From the NCBI GenBank assembly GCA_017477855.1, contig JAFUUN010000102.1, positions 1-5,865 on the forward strand: a DNA stretch of 5,865 nt. The letters run 5' to 3'. The DNA comes from Rickettsiales bacterium (GTDB lineage Bacteria > Pseudomonadota > Alphaproteobacteria > Rickettsiales > Deianiraeaceae). This document shows positions 1 to 5,865 of this stretch, one piece after another (position 1 is the stretch's first letter; each line of letters starts with the position of its first letter). The position numbers were made by a program, and so were the translations under genes. Under the pieces are notes generated by a model. That model worked only from the letters and a program-made list of their open reading frames with translations. It was not told where the DNA came from and ran no database searches.

Positions 1-33
1 CCTTGTTTTTAATGGCAGATAATTGTCAAGATG

Positions 34-95
34 TGTTGTGCTGCCCGAGGCCACGCCCTCGCGGTTTGTATTTCGCTCCGCTTCGCAGAACAACA
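34..95 (+). repeat. GC-rich palindromic repeat, left copy
   Basis: This 62-base element has imperfect inverted ends: TGTTGTGCTGC at 34-44 and GCAGAACAACA at 85-95, which pair with one mismatch. It carries the core GCCCGAGGCCACGCCCTCGC (43-62), which recurs exactly, on the other strand, at 4162-4181. The core contains a small hairpin, CGAGG-N6-CCTCG. The element is much richer in G and C than the flanking DNA. It lies upstream of the helicase gene and is a shorter relative of the 4096-4190 copy. It could be a REP/RPE-like intergenic repeat or a small non-autonomous element; the sequence alone does not decide. The link to the right copy is directly visible; function is unknown. Confidence 0.8.
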
Positions 96-147
96 TTCAA
101 CAATAAAACCATTGCTTTTTATTTCACACATTTTTACTTCACCCCAA

Positions 148-3100
148 ATGAACGGCAAGGAGCTACAAACACAGATTTTATTCAACAAAAACTATCTTGA
201 AAAGCTGCTGGAAAAGTTGACTGTTGGAAACGGAAGAAGCATTCATCTCAACGCCGTGGCTGGCAAACTTAAAACACGGTTAGACATCACTGATTTGGCG
301 CTGTCATGTAAAGATAACTTCCTTGAACAGGACAATTTGAGTAGCAATTTCATAAAGACATTGCTGTCAAAAAGCAAGTTCAAGTTTGCAATATCAAATG
401 CAGATATAACCAACGGAATTAGTGGGCTGACAAAGGAAGAACAACAAAATTCGAAGGAAAAAGGCACAACAGTTGCCAAGCGCCTTGATGGCATCACCAT
501 TGAAAATGAGGACAAATTTCTTGAAACTGGTATAAAAAACTTCGGTTTTGGTTATCCTCTGCTCGTAAAAAAGGACAGAAAAAGTCAAGGCAAAGTTATC
601 GTGAGCCCAGTGTTTATATGGTCTCTGGATATACAAAAATCAAACACAAAAAACGAATGGATAATCACAAAAACGGAGGACAACGCCATCAAAGTCAACG
701 AGATGCTGATTTCACACATCAAGCAAGACGAGGGTATTGATATACAGAAATTGTCAGACGAGTTGGACGATGACATCTTGCAGGAAAATGAGGTGTTGGC
801 CTACTTAAATACGCTGTTGAAGACACTTGATGTCAGTGAAAAAGTAGACAAAATTGACCTCGTAAAATGTCCTTTAACCAAAGAGACAATAGACAAACAG
901 GCAAGCAAGCCATTCATCTTGTGGAGCGGTGTTTTTGGGCTGTATAGCTCACAGAAGGACAGCATCATTGAGAATATCAAGGAGCTGATGGACAATGCGG
1001 AGCTCTTCAACGAGAAGTCCTTAAAAATAGAGCCATTTCAGAACGAAACAGTGGTTTCTGTTGACATTGACCCAAGCAAGAGCCAGATTATAGACACACT
1101 CAATGAAGATGAGTTCAAAATCATCCAAGGACCTCCGGGAACAGGCAAGTCGCAGGCCATTTCTGCTATCATCGCAAATGCACTTTCAAACGGCGCAAAA
1201 ACGCTTGTCGTGTGCGAAAAAAAGACAGCTCTGGACGTCCTCGTCAACAATCTCATCAAGGAAAAACTGGACACTTACAGCATCGTGATTGATGATGTTA
1301 TCAAGGACAGAAAACTCGTGGTTGAGAAGGCGCGCGACATCTGCGAGCTCAATCAGGCATCAGCCCGCAGCTTTGACAAGGAATCATTTTATGATACCTA
1401 TGACAAATATTTGCAGTTGAAGGAGGAGATAAACAACTCATACAAAGAGGCAAGTAGGCCAATTTTTGGTGGCAAAAACTGGAAGCAACTGATCGGATTG
1501 TATTTGAAATATTCGCGCACAACAAACAGCAAACAGGCCATTGATGAGTTCAAAAATGTGGAATTCAGGTTTTCTGAAACGGAATTGACGTCCTACACGA
1601 CCGCTCTAATGGAGGGTAAAATCCTATATGGAGAGGTGAAGGACATTGACAAGTCCACTTTTGATTTGATTAATTTCAATGATTACGGCGACAGAATTAC
1701 AGCCAAGGAGAGCATTGATTTGAGTAATAAAATAGCAGACACGCTGGCAAAGTTGAAGCAGATGCAGGAATATACCAAGTCATCTGATTTTAGGTTTGAT
1801 AATTTGTCGGTTGCGTCCTCTATTGAAGACATCCAGCAGCAAATTGACAAGACAAATGAGGTTATCTCCGCGGCCGATGAGTTGTGCGAGAAGTATAAAG
1901 TTGGCATGGAGCTTGAAGGAGACAAATTTGATAACAAGGAGATTGGCTTTTTGGGCTCATTTTTCTCGGCCAAGACATCGCAGGCACACAGTTTAATTAA
2001 GTTCATCAAGGAGACATACGGCAACATCGTGCAGTCAGGTATTCTCGGTGAAAAGTGCAAAAGCTGGGATGATTATGTGAAAATAGGCGAACTTATTGGC
2101 TATTTGAAGGACAAACGACCCGCTTTCACAAGCCGCATCGCACAGTGCAGGACAATCATAGAGTGCATTGATAAAATCAAGGAGACAAATGATTTTGTGG
2201 GCAGCAATTTCAGTTCGGCGGATGACTTACGCGCAGCCAGCGGAGACATTTCAAGATATAGCGAAGCGCTTGAAAAGAAGATAAACCAGCTGGATTTTCT
2301 GCGGAATAACCTTGACAAAGTGGAAAGTTGCAACAGATGGTATAAGTTCAAAAATGGCAACAAAGAGGTTGTAGAGATACTATTGAAGCACCCTGCCGAG
2401 CAATGGAAAGATCTGTTTTTGGTGGCGTATTATTATTATTTGCTGTTGGATTTCTGCTCCAAATCAAAGTGCGGATTTAACAAAAACGAGACAAGTTTGC
2501 GCCTGCTGGGACAGCTATATCAGCAGTTGCAGAATGAAATGGCCAAGAAAATCACTTACTACTGGCACAGGCGGCGGCAAATTGCAATCAATGCGTATGA
2601 GGAGAAATACGGCTTCAACAGCGTGTTCTCACTGCGTAAAAACCAGAAATTTGGCAAGCGTTTAACGCTAAAACAAATCATCAAATTGGACTTTGAAAAC
2701 TTCACGTCAATGTTCCCGGTTGTGATGGTAAATCCGATTGTCGCAAACACAATTTTACCATTGGAGCAGGGCATTTTTGACCTCGTAATCTTTGACGAGG
2801 CCAGTCAGCTACGCATTGAGGATACCTACACGTCAATCATTCGTGGGAAGTATAAAATCATTGCAGGAGACAAACACCAGATGCCGCCAAGCAACTATTT
2901 TGCGAGCAACGTGGAGTATAGCAGCGATGACGAACTTGATTTGCGCGAGGAACTGCAACTTTATTCGGAGAGTTTGCTGTCGTTTGCGGAGAGCTTGAAA
3001 TACAAGAACATGTCGTATTTGGATTTCCATTATCGTTCCAAGCACCCTGCGCTCATCAACTTTTCAAACTGCGCGTTTTACGGTGGAAACCTCATTCCTC

Positions 3101-4089
3101 TGCCAGCCATGCAGGAATATACGCCGATAATCGTGAAGGAAGTTGGTGGGATTTACAAAGATGGTGCTGGTTCGGCACAGATAAATACGAAGGAAGCAGA
3201 AGAGGTTATTCAGGTTTTGAGCTCTATTGAAGCCGACAAAAACGGCATCATGCCATCAGTTGGAATTGCAACTTTTAACATCCACCAGAGGAACTGCATC
3301 AAGGAGCTGCTCTACAAAACAGCTTACGAGAACGAACAATTTTCCAAGAAATTGGAGAAACTACAAGCAAGCGGACTTTTTGTGAAAAATCTTGAAAATA
3401 TCCAGGGTGATGAGCGCGATATTATTATCATTTCAACTACGTTCGGTCAGGATGGAGACGGCAAGTTCTATCAAAAGTTTGGATCAATCCTTACGGACAA
3501 TGGCTACAAGTTGTTAAATGTGCTGATTACACGTGCAAAAAAGCAACTGTATTTGATAACGTCAATACCGCAGAATTACTACTCCAAGTGGCAGATGATG
3601 CTTGATGAGAAGAAGGAAAACAATAAGGCAGGGCTGCTGTATGCGTATATTTCATATGCCAAGGCCATATCAAACAAGGACGTTCAGGTGGCGGAGAATA
3701 TCTTGAAAACCTTGCAGCAATATAGTTATGACAAGGCAAGAAGCAATAGAAATAATACAGTTAATGATGGTGAACTTACTGAAAACTGCTTTGAGGAGGA
3801 GATTTATAACGAGCTTGCAAAGATTGTTGAACCAGAGTGCATTCATGCGCAATATAAAGTTGGGGGTTATCGCTTGGATTTTATGATTGAAACCAATGGC
3901 AAAAAGGTGGCAATAGAATGTGATGGAAAGTCATATCATCAGGGCGAACAGGCATATGCTGAGGACAAACAGCGGCAGGAGTGGATAGAGAAATTTGGAT
4001 ATAGTTTTTACAGGATTTGGTCCACAAATTGGTTTGAGAATAAGGATAGAGAGGTTGAGAAGTTGAGGAACTTTCTTGAAAAAATATAA
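148..4089 (+). CDS. SF1 helicase with C-terminal Vsr-like nuclease, putative single-gene phage defence protein
   Basis: The protein has 1313 residues from the ATG at 148. The N-terminal part (about 130-205, with YPLL and VSPVFIW) resembles the DUF4011-type region of large AAA/SF1 proteins. The helicase core follows: Walker A GPPGTGKS at 328-335, motif Ia TLVVCEKK near 352, Walker B DLVIFDEASQ at 878-887, motif III AGDKHQMPP at 906-914, motif IV FHYRSKHP at 960-967, motif V ENIQGDERD at 1083-1091 and motif VI NVLITRAKK at 1124-1132. About 400-850 is a long charged helical insertion, probably partly coiled coil. The C-terminus (about 1215-1313) is a PD-(D/E)XK domain of the Vsr/MTES_1575 type, with RLDF at 1242-1245, IECDGKSYH at 1256-1264 and a late RIWSTNWF. 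All key residues are present, so it should be active. The frame is open back to an ATG at 31, but that stretch translates the repeat and is not credible. No clear Shine-Dalgarno precedes 148. Helicase-nuclease identity is firm; a defence role is inferred from the similar architecture of Hhe. Confidence 0.9.
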   Translation: MNGKELQTQILFNKNYLEKLLEKLTVGNGRSIHLNAVAGKLKTRLDITDLALSCKDNFLEQDNLSSNFIKTLLSKSKFKFAISNADITNGISGLTKEEQQNSKEKGTTVAKRLDGITIENEDKFLETGIKNFGFGYPLLVKKDRKSQGKVIVSPVFIWSLDIQKSNTKNEWIITKTEDNAIKVNEMLISHIKQDEGIDIQKLSDELDDDILQENEVLAYLNTLLKTLDVSEKVDKIDLVKCPLTKETIDKQASKPFILWSGVFGLYSSQKDSIIENIKELMDNAELFNEKSLKIEPFQNETVVSVDIDPSKSQIIDTLNEDEFKIIQGPPGTGKSQAISAIIANALSNGAKTLVVCEKKTALDVLVNNLIKEKLDTYSIVIDDVIKDRKLVVEKARDICELNQASARSFDKESFYDTYDKYLQLKEEINNSYKEASRPIFGGKNWKQLIGLYLKYSRTTNSKQAIDEFKNVEFRFSETELTSYTTALMEGKILYGEVKDIDKSTFDLINFNDYGDRITAKESIDLSNKIADTLAKLKQMQEYTKSSDFRFDNLSVASSIEDIQQQIDKTNEVISAADELCEKYKVGMELEGDKFDNKEIGFLGSFFSAKTSQAHSLIKFIKETYGNIVQSGILGEKCKSWDDYVKIGELIGYLKDKRPAFTSRIAQCRTIIECIDKIKETNDFVGSNFSSADDLRAASGDISRYSEALEKKINQLDFLRNNLDKVESCNRWYKFKNGNKEVVEILLKHPAEQWKDLFLVAYYYYLLLDFCSKSKCGFNKNETSLRLLGQLYQQLQNEMAKKITYYWHRRRQIAINAYEEKYGFNSVFSLRKNQKFGKRLTLKQIIKLDFENFTSMFPVVMVNPIVANTILPLEQGIFDLVIFDEASQLRIEDTYTSIIRGKYKIIAGDKHQMPPSNYFASNVEYSSDDELDLREELQLYSESLLSFAESLKYKNMSYLDFHYRSKHPALINFSNCAFYGGNLIPLPAMQEYTPIIVKEVGGIYKDGAGSAQINTKEAEEVIQVLSSIEADKNGIMPSVGIATFNIHQRNCIKELLYKTAYENEQFSKKLEKLQASGLFVKNLENIQGDERDIIIISTTFGQDGDGKFYQKFGSILTDNGYKLLNVLITRAKKQLYLITSIPQNYYSKWQMMLDEKKENNKAGLLYAYISYAKAISNKDVQVAENILKTLQQYSYDKARSNRNNTVNDGELTENCFEEEIYNELAKIVEPECIHAQYKVGGYRLDFMIETNGKKVAIECDGKSYHQGEQAYAEDKQRQEWIEKFGYSFYRIWSTNWFENKDREVEKLRNFLEKI

Positions 4090-4095
4090 TCTAAT

Positions 4096-4190
4096 TGTTG
4101 CGCGGCGCGGAGCGCATTTGGCCGCCGAGCGTAGCGAGGAGGAGCGTAGCGGTGCCAAATGGCGAGGGCGTGGCCTCGGGCGGCGCAACA
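4096..4190 (-). repeat. GC-rich palindromic repeat, right copy (inverted relative to the left copy)
   Basis: This 95-base nested palindrome nearly fills the gap between two convergent genes. It starts 7 bases after the helicase stop and ends 4 bases before the antiporter stop. Outer arms are TGTTGCGC (4096-4103) and GCGCAACA (4183-4190). Inner arms are CATTTGGC (4115-4122) and GCCAAATG (4154-4161). The core at 4162-4181 is the exact reverse complement of 43-62, with the same CGAGG/CCTCG hairpin. GAGCGTAGCG occurs twice in the centre (4127-4136 and 4142-4151), a module the left copy lacks. Transcribed RNA would fold strongly. A T-run follows at 4199-4204 on the plus strand, 8 bases beyond the stem, so it may help end transcription, but it is not a standard intrinsic terminator. 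Confidence 0.85.
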
Positions 4191-4194
4191 TCAA

Positions 4195-4791
4195 TCAATT
4201 TTTTGCTATATCGTAATTATAAATCTCATCATCTGTAATTGCTTTGTCATCCATGTTGTTAAGTTTGACAGATGAAAGAAGTGTATAAAACCCATAACAT
4301 GCAGTGAAAATAACAACATTTTCAAACATTGTGTCAAATGCACGATAGCCAGCGACAACAGCAGTCACAATGCTGTCAAAGCCAAAGTCCTTTGTTGTGT
4401 TCTCAACATACATATCAGCAATGCGTGGGAACAATCTGGTGATAGGCATATTTTGCATTGCATGGACAATGAGTGAAAACAATATCGTACAGAGAATAAA
4501 CACAAACAATCTCAAACGCAAATCAAGGACATATTGTATATTCTGAGTGCGGTTGGTCGGCAGTTTTTTTATGTATAACAGCGTCAATGCAAACAAAATT
4601 GTGCTTGTTGCTGTGCCAATTACGGCCTCTGTGATGGCTATATCAGGGGCTTGGAGGACGCAGTAGATAAACACAAACACGGCACTGATGATGTTTGAAA
4701 TGATGACGCAAATTGCAGTGCTGGTTGTTATCATCGCATATCCCAACAGCACAAATTGCAATATTTCTACAAACAATAAAACGGACTGCAT
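4195..4791 (-). CDS. Mrp/Mbh-type Na+/H+ antiporter subunit with MbhD (DUF4040) and MbhE domains
   Basis: This is a 198-residue inner-membrane protein with several hydrophobic segments (about 3-22, 26-46, 53-74, 94-112, then 140-175) and a short polar C-terminus. The MbhD/DUF4040 signature is APDIAITEAVIG at 48-59, including the conserved Glu55. The MbhE signature is YRAFDTMFE at 149-157, including Glu157. In this family both domains belong to multisubunit cation/proton antiporters (Mrp) or membrane-bound hydrogenases (Mbh), where they lie in the membrane arm and help move H+ or Na+. They also occur fused at the C-terminus of MrpA, which makes this a stand-alone version of that part. The ATG at 4791 gives a full-length first helix. 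No strong Shine-Dalgarno is visible. Usual partners (MnhB, MnhC, MnhD) do not follow: the gene ends against the repeat and the convergent helicase. It could also be named a subunit B, as annotations of this family vary. Confidence 0.82.
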   Translation of the reverse strand: MQSVLLFVEILQFVLLGYAMITTSTAICVIISNIISAVFVFIYCVLQAPDIAITEAVIGTATSTILFALTLLYIKKLPTNRTQNIQYVLDLRLRLFVFILCTILFSLIVHAMQNMPITRLFPRIADMYVENTTKDFGFDSIVTAVVAGYRAFDTMFENVVIFTACYGFYTLLSSVKLNNMDDKAITDDEIYNYDIAKN

Positions 4792-4796
4792 CGCTT

Positions 4797-4826
4797 TATG
4801 TGCGCTGTTTGGAAATTTATTGTCAA
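4797..4826 (-). promoter_or_regulatory. possible promoter for the antiporter subunit gene
   Basis: On the minus strand a perfect -35-like TTGACA (within CTTGACAAT) lies at 4826-4821, immediately after the T-run of the upstream terminator. A gene placed after a terminator would need its own promoter, which supports the call. The -10 is poor: at 17-18 bases spacing one finds GCACAT or CACATA, each matching the consensus at only two positions. If real, transcription would start almost at the ATG, giving a very short or absent leader. Confidence 0.3.
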
Positions 4827-4827
4827 G

Positions 4828-4861
4828 AAAAAATCGGCCTCACCCTTGCAGGCAAGACCGA
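4828..4861 (-). terminator. intrinsic terminator of the pilin-like gene
   Basis: Read on the minus strand, TCGGTCTTGCC pairs with GGTGAGGCCGA around a TGCAAG loop, an 11-base-pair stem that includes three G-U pairs, directly followed by six T (4833-4828). The wobble pairs become A-C mismatches on the plus strand, so the stem is clearly built for leftward transcription. A T-run at 4866-4871 on the plus strand could allow weak two-way use. It lies about 47 bases after the stop of the pilin-like gene and separates it from the antiporter gene. Confidence 0.8.
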
Positions 4862-4877
4862 CCCGTTTTTTATTTAC

Positions 4878-4901
4878 TTATTAGAAACTTAGATCTAATA
4901 A
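4878..4901. other. small AT-rich inverted repeat after the pilin-like gene
   Basis: TTATTAG (4878-4884) and CTAATAA (4895-4901) are perfect 7-base inverted arms around a 10-base loop. An overlapping perfect palindrome, TTAGATCTAA, spans 4889-4898. It lies between the stop at 4909 and the intrinsic terminator. It could protect the mRNA 3' end or be chance in AT-rich DNA. Confidence 0.3.
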
Positions 4902-4908
4902 AGACATA

Positions 4909-5865
4909 TCACTTAACATCATCCATGATATAAGTGATATTGCAGCCATATTGCAAATTTGTATCTGAATGATATATTGCCGAGCTAACTTCATTTGCCA
5001 TTTTGTCGTAGCATGACTTCAAGTGTTGTTCGTTTGTTGTATTACTTTGATGCGCGATACCACCTTTCAGAGCAAGCAACCTTCCAGTTCCGGGCCTACC
5101 ATCATCAATTTTTGCATCAATTTCTGAAGCTAACTTTGATGATAAAATTGTCATTTCATTTTTTTCTGTTTTTGAATTTCCTAAGTTCATGTTAATTCTA
5201 TAATTTTCAGTCCAGAAATACAGCGTTAATGCGTTGTGACCATCCAACCTATTGCGATATTGCATGTTATCCATTTCATGTGGCAATGACTTGTTGAAAT
5301 ACTTATTACTTCTTGCATAAAGAAAATTCATATAAGTCGTTTCTCCAAGATGATCTGTGGCCAATTTGTAATTGTATCCAGCGATTTGAATTCTTCCTGA
5401 ATGATTAAATGAACTGTGGAACGTACAACCATCATTGTTGGTTATATGGCCTCTTAAAACTTTGTAATTACCGCCAGCCAGTGATGAGCCATAATTTGAT
5501 TTTACAGAACTAGAAAAATAACTATTTGTCCTTTTGCTTCCATCATCAATCAAGCCACTTTTGAATAAATGATATAAAATAAGGTAGTTTGTCTGTCCGA
5601 CCCAAGTATAAACAAGTTTTGGATTGCCTGGCAAAGCAGGATTTAGCCCGCCATAAAAGCAAGGGTCGCTTACTCCTGATTCATTATTGAAAATTGAATA
5701 TTTTTTGCATTCTTTATAGCGTAACTCACCAGGAACTGCTCTATACGTATCATAAAACTGATGAAATGCTTTCTCATAGTAATCAAATTCAAAGATTATT
5801 CTTTGAATTTTTGCTCTATCTACTATCTGTCTTCCAACTAAAAGAGAACCAACTAATAAAGATAA
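4909..5865 (-). CDS. type IV pilin-like (pseudopilin) protein, N-terminus cut by the window edge
   Basis: The frame stays open from the right edge to the TGA at 4909, giving 318 residues without the true start. Visible residues begin LSLLVGSLLVGRQIVDRAKI, the usual shape of the pilin N-terminal helix just after the prepilin peptidase site: hydrophobic, then turning polar and basic. An amphipathic helix follows (about 21-42), then VPGEL at 44-48, matching the 'xPGD' turn common in these pseudopilins. A second family-like motif, IDAKIDDGRPGTGRL, lies at about 249-263. Cysteines near 285 and 308 could form the C-terminal disulfide of the pilin fold. The middle is rich in Asn, Ser and Tyr, typical of a surface-exposed domain. 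A TTG at 5634 could be mistaken for a start, but it lies inside the protein. The likely role is a pilus or type II-like secretion pseudopilin, processed and exported across the inner membrane. The glycosylation or adhesion role is unknown. An intrinsic terminator follows. Confidence 0.75.
   Translation of the reverse strand, partial: LSLLVGSLLVGRQIVDRAKIQRIIFEFDYYEKAFHQFYDTYRAVPGELRYKECKKYSIFNNESGVSDPCFYGGLNPALPGNPKLVYTWVGQTNYLILYHLFKSGLIDDGSKRTNSYFSSSVKSNYGSSLAGGNYKVLRGHITNNDGCTFHSSFNHSGRIQIAGYNYKLATDHLGETTYMNFLYARSNKYFNKSLPHEMDNMQYRNRLDGHNALTLYFWTENYRINMNLGNSKTEKNEMTILSSKLASEIDAKIDDGRPGTGRLLALKGGIAHQSNTTNEQHLKSCYDKMANEVSSAIYHSDTNLQYGCNITYIMDDVK

Noticed and set aside
112..140. Possible promoter TTGCTT-N17-TACTTC before the helicase gene
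   Set aside because: Both boxes match the consensus poorly in AT-rich DNA, so I would not annotate it.
31..147. 39-residue N-terminal extension of the helicase from an ATG at 31
   Set aside because: It translates the palindromic repeat and an AT-rich leader, has no Shine-Dalgarno, and family-like sequence begins only after the ATG at 148.
3..200. Small 65-codon plus-strand reading frame at the left edge
   Set aside because: It crosses the repeat, giving low-complexity Arg-Pro residues, and overlaps the helicase start in another frame.
1683..2060. Minus-strand 125-codon frame inside the helicase gene
   Set aside because: It is antisense to the continuous helicase frame and has no recognisable family features or start signals.
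2427..2441. Short TAT-repeat run encoding four Tyr
   Set aside because: Too short to be a meaningful repeat and it lies in a normal helical stretch of the helicase.
3931..4194. Minus-strand 87-codon frame with an Arg/Pro-rich start
   Set aside because: Its start is the translated repeat and the rest is the antisense of the nuclease domain.
1..5865. CRISPR array, tRNA, rRNA or transposase
   Set aside because: I saw no regularly spaced direct repeats, no tRNA cloverleaf or rRNA-like stretch, and no transposase motifs in any frame.

Overview
The window holds three protein genes and a pair of related palindromic repeats. I place it tentatively in a moderately AT-rich alphaproteobacterium, of the Rickettsiales-like or gut 'RF32/CAG-239' kind. 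The reasons are a pilin-like gene with the 'IDxKIDDGxPxxG' motif I associate with those lineages, a compact Mrp/Mbh antiporter subunit, and few recognisable Shine-Dalgarno sites. This is inference from protein style, not proof.

Layout, left to right. Positions 1-147 are intergenic: nothing recognisable at 1-33, a GC-rich palindromic repeat at 34-95, then an AT-rich leader. Positions 148-4089 (+) encode a 1313-residue superfamily 1 helicase with a C-terminal Vsr/MTES_1575-type PD-(D/E)XK nuclease, resembling the single-gene 'DUF4011-helicase-Vsr' (Hhe-type) anti-phage proteins. A second, longer copy of the repeat, in the opposite orientation, fills nearly all of the gap to the next gene (4096-4190). 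Positions 4195-4791 (-) encode a small membrane protein with MbhD (DUF4040) and MbhE domains, a subunit of Mrp/Mbh-type cation antiporters. Positions 4792-4908 hold a possible promoter for it, an intrinsic terminator and a small AT-rich hairpin. Positions 4909-5865 (-) encode a type IV pilin-like (pseudopilin) protein whose first residues lie beyond the right edge.

The genes do not form one pathway. The two leftward genes are separated by a terminator. The helicase-nuclease converges on the antiporter gene and is bracketed by inverted copies of one repeat family, so it reads as an accessory, probably defensive, cassette next to chromosomal genes. The most notable observations are the repeat pair bracketing the gene, and an antiporter subunit whose usual partner genes do not follow it.
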